DNA of 16,126 nt, from assembly GCA_910586715.1 (NCBI GenBank), contig CAJUJG010000011.1, forward strand, positions 67,617 through 83,742. The letters are read 5' to 3'. Both the position numbers and the translations under genes were made by a program. This document shows positions 15,498 through 16,126 of the stretch, piece by piece (the stretch's first letter is position 1; each line of letters begins with the position of its first letter). The notes below the pieces were generated by a model. The model made no database searches. It was not told the DNA's origin and saw only the letters and a list, made by a program, of their open reading frames with translations. This stretch comes from an uncultured Lachnospiraceae bacterium (GTDB taxonomy: Bacteria; Bacillota; Clostridia; Lachnospirales; Lachnospiraceae).

Positions 15498-15716
15498 TCA
15501 TATTTTACTGTTAAAATATTCTTGTGTAACCTGTAATTGTTTCTTTAATATTTCCCTCCACATATGAGGATGAATTTCTCCTGAACCTTTTGAAACTTTC
15601 GTCAATTTGATATTGCCATCATCATCTGTTTTACGATAGAAATAATGATCCGTATCTTTATATAATTCCCATCCATCCCTATCACAAAACCTTTTTAGTT
15701 CTTTCCATCTTGGCAT
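15498..15716 (-). CDS. HicA-like mRNA interferase toxin
   Basis: A 72-residue protein with the small dsRBD-like HicA layout: helix with LKRFCDRDGWEL, strand with DTDHYFYRK, strand IKLTKVS, then helix MWREILKKQL. The His in DHYFYR (H24) lies where HicA toxins have the catalytic His after the GW strand. The usual G-S-H-H and V-P-H motifs are altered, so it is a divergent branch. Known HicA toxins cut mRNA when freed from the antitoxin. The gene overlaps the upstream antitoxin gene by 22 bases, and AGGAG lies about 10 bases before its ATG inside the antitoxin gene, suggesting coupled translation. The convergent XRE gene ends about 110 bases away. Confidence 0.75.
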   Translation of the reverse strand: MPRWKELKRFCDRDGWELYKDTDHYFYRKTDDDGNIKLTKVSKGSGEIHPHMWREILKKQLQVTQEYFNSKI

Positions 15717-16120
15717 TGTACCATATCTCCTATCTTTTTTGGAGCATCTATAATCAATGCTTTAAAAATATAAGGAATATGTTTCTTTCGATTCAGACTA
15801 TGAGAATACAGTTCGTATTCATTATAATAATCCAATGCATAATCCAATATAGCCCTACCCATATTTAGACGCGCTTCTCGCTCATCTATGCCATTTTCTA
15901 TAAGATCAATTTCATTAAGCGATATCGTAACCGAACCATCATCTTCAATATATCTCATAGCCGTAAAATGGTATGCTTCTAAAAACGCAGATATCGTTTC
16001 CAAATTGGAAAACCACATTTTATCCCTAAGACGCTTTATAAACTTAGGTTTTTCATGAATCACACTGTCACAGACCGCGCTCCACTCTTTTCTTACAGTT
16101 GTAGCCTGTTCCATCAACAT
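15695..16120 (-). CDS. Phd/YefM-like antitoxin partner of the HicA-like toxin
   Basis: 141 residues from the ATG at 16120. The N-terminal part (about 6-40: TTVRKEWSAVCDSVIHEKPK, then FIKRLRDKMWFSN) resembles the Phd/YefM antitoxin fold, which binds DNA and the toxin. The C-terminal 100 residues (YIEDDGSVTISLNEIDLIEN and a helical region with AILDYALDYYNEY) are not a Phd match and are probably the toxin-binding part. The antitoxin comes first and the toxin second, the reverse of classical hicAB. The start is uncertain: a second ATG lies at 16114, and the frame is still open at the right edge, so promoter and ribosome binding site are not visible. It is probably autoregulated. Confidence 0.7.
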   Translation of the reverse strand: MLMEQATTVRKEWSAVCDSVIHEKPKFIKRLRDKMWFSNLETISAFLEAYHFTAMRYIEDDGSVTISLNEIDLIENGIDEREARLNMGRAILDYALDYYNEYELYSHSLNRKKHIPYIFKALIIDAPKKIGDMVQCQDGKN

Positions 16121-16126
16121 ATTTAT

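Overview
The window looks like chromosomal DNA of a spore-forming, low-to-mid GC Firmicute, most likely a gut Lachnospiraceae-type clostridium. This is inferred from strong GGAGG ribosome binding sites, sigma-A-like promoters, a SleB/CwlJ-type wall hydrolase, a GH25-like membrane protein, an amidase/deacetylase wall enzyme, a BspA-type leucine-rich-repeat surface protein and a PhoB-like two-component operon. No rRNA, tRNA, CRISPR array, transposase or phage gene was recognised.

Layout, left to right. (1) 1-401, minus: the N-terminal part of a SleB-type wall hydrolase running off the left edge. (2) 559-1353, plus: a two-AP2-domain DNA-binding protein with its own sigma-A-like promoter, ending in a bidirectional terminator shared with the convergent gene. 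(3) 1374-2660, minus: a membrane-anchored GH25-fold protein whose usual catalytic Asp is Val. (4) 2840-4288 (start probably 4255), minus: one polypeptide joining an N-acetylmuramoyl-L-alanine amidase to a NodB deacetylase, the two activities that CwlD and PdaA supply separately when cortex muramic-delta-lactam is made. (5) 4392-8622, minus: a compact four-gene operon in the order secreted VCBS-like protein, OmpR/PhoB response regulator, sensor histidine kinase, membrane-anchored protein of unknown function. (6) 8895-14459, minus: a 1854-residue secreted multidomain protein (two NPCBM-like, four Ig-like, one InlB B-type repeat, about six MBG-like modules, then BspA LRRs). (7) 14460-14966: a 507-base gap with a possible 26-residue membrane peptide, promoters and an inverted repeat. 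(8) 14967-15389, plus: an XRE regulator. (9) 15498-16120, minus: a toxin-antitoxin pair with a Phd/YefM-like antitoxin overlapping a HicA-like toxin.

How it may fit together: the left half (1-8.6 kb) is about the cell envelope. The two-component operon promoter carries a perfect 11-bp tandem repeat. A series of related 11-bp-phased elements lies between the end of that operon and the amidase-deacetylase gene. OmpR/PhoB regulators bind direct repeats with this spacing, so the regulator plausibly controls its own operon and the neighbouring wall-modifying enzyme. The right half is accessory in character: surface adhesin-like protein, XRE regulator and toxin-antitoxin module.
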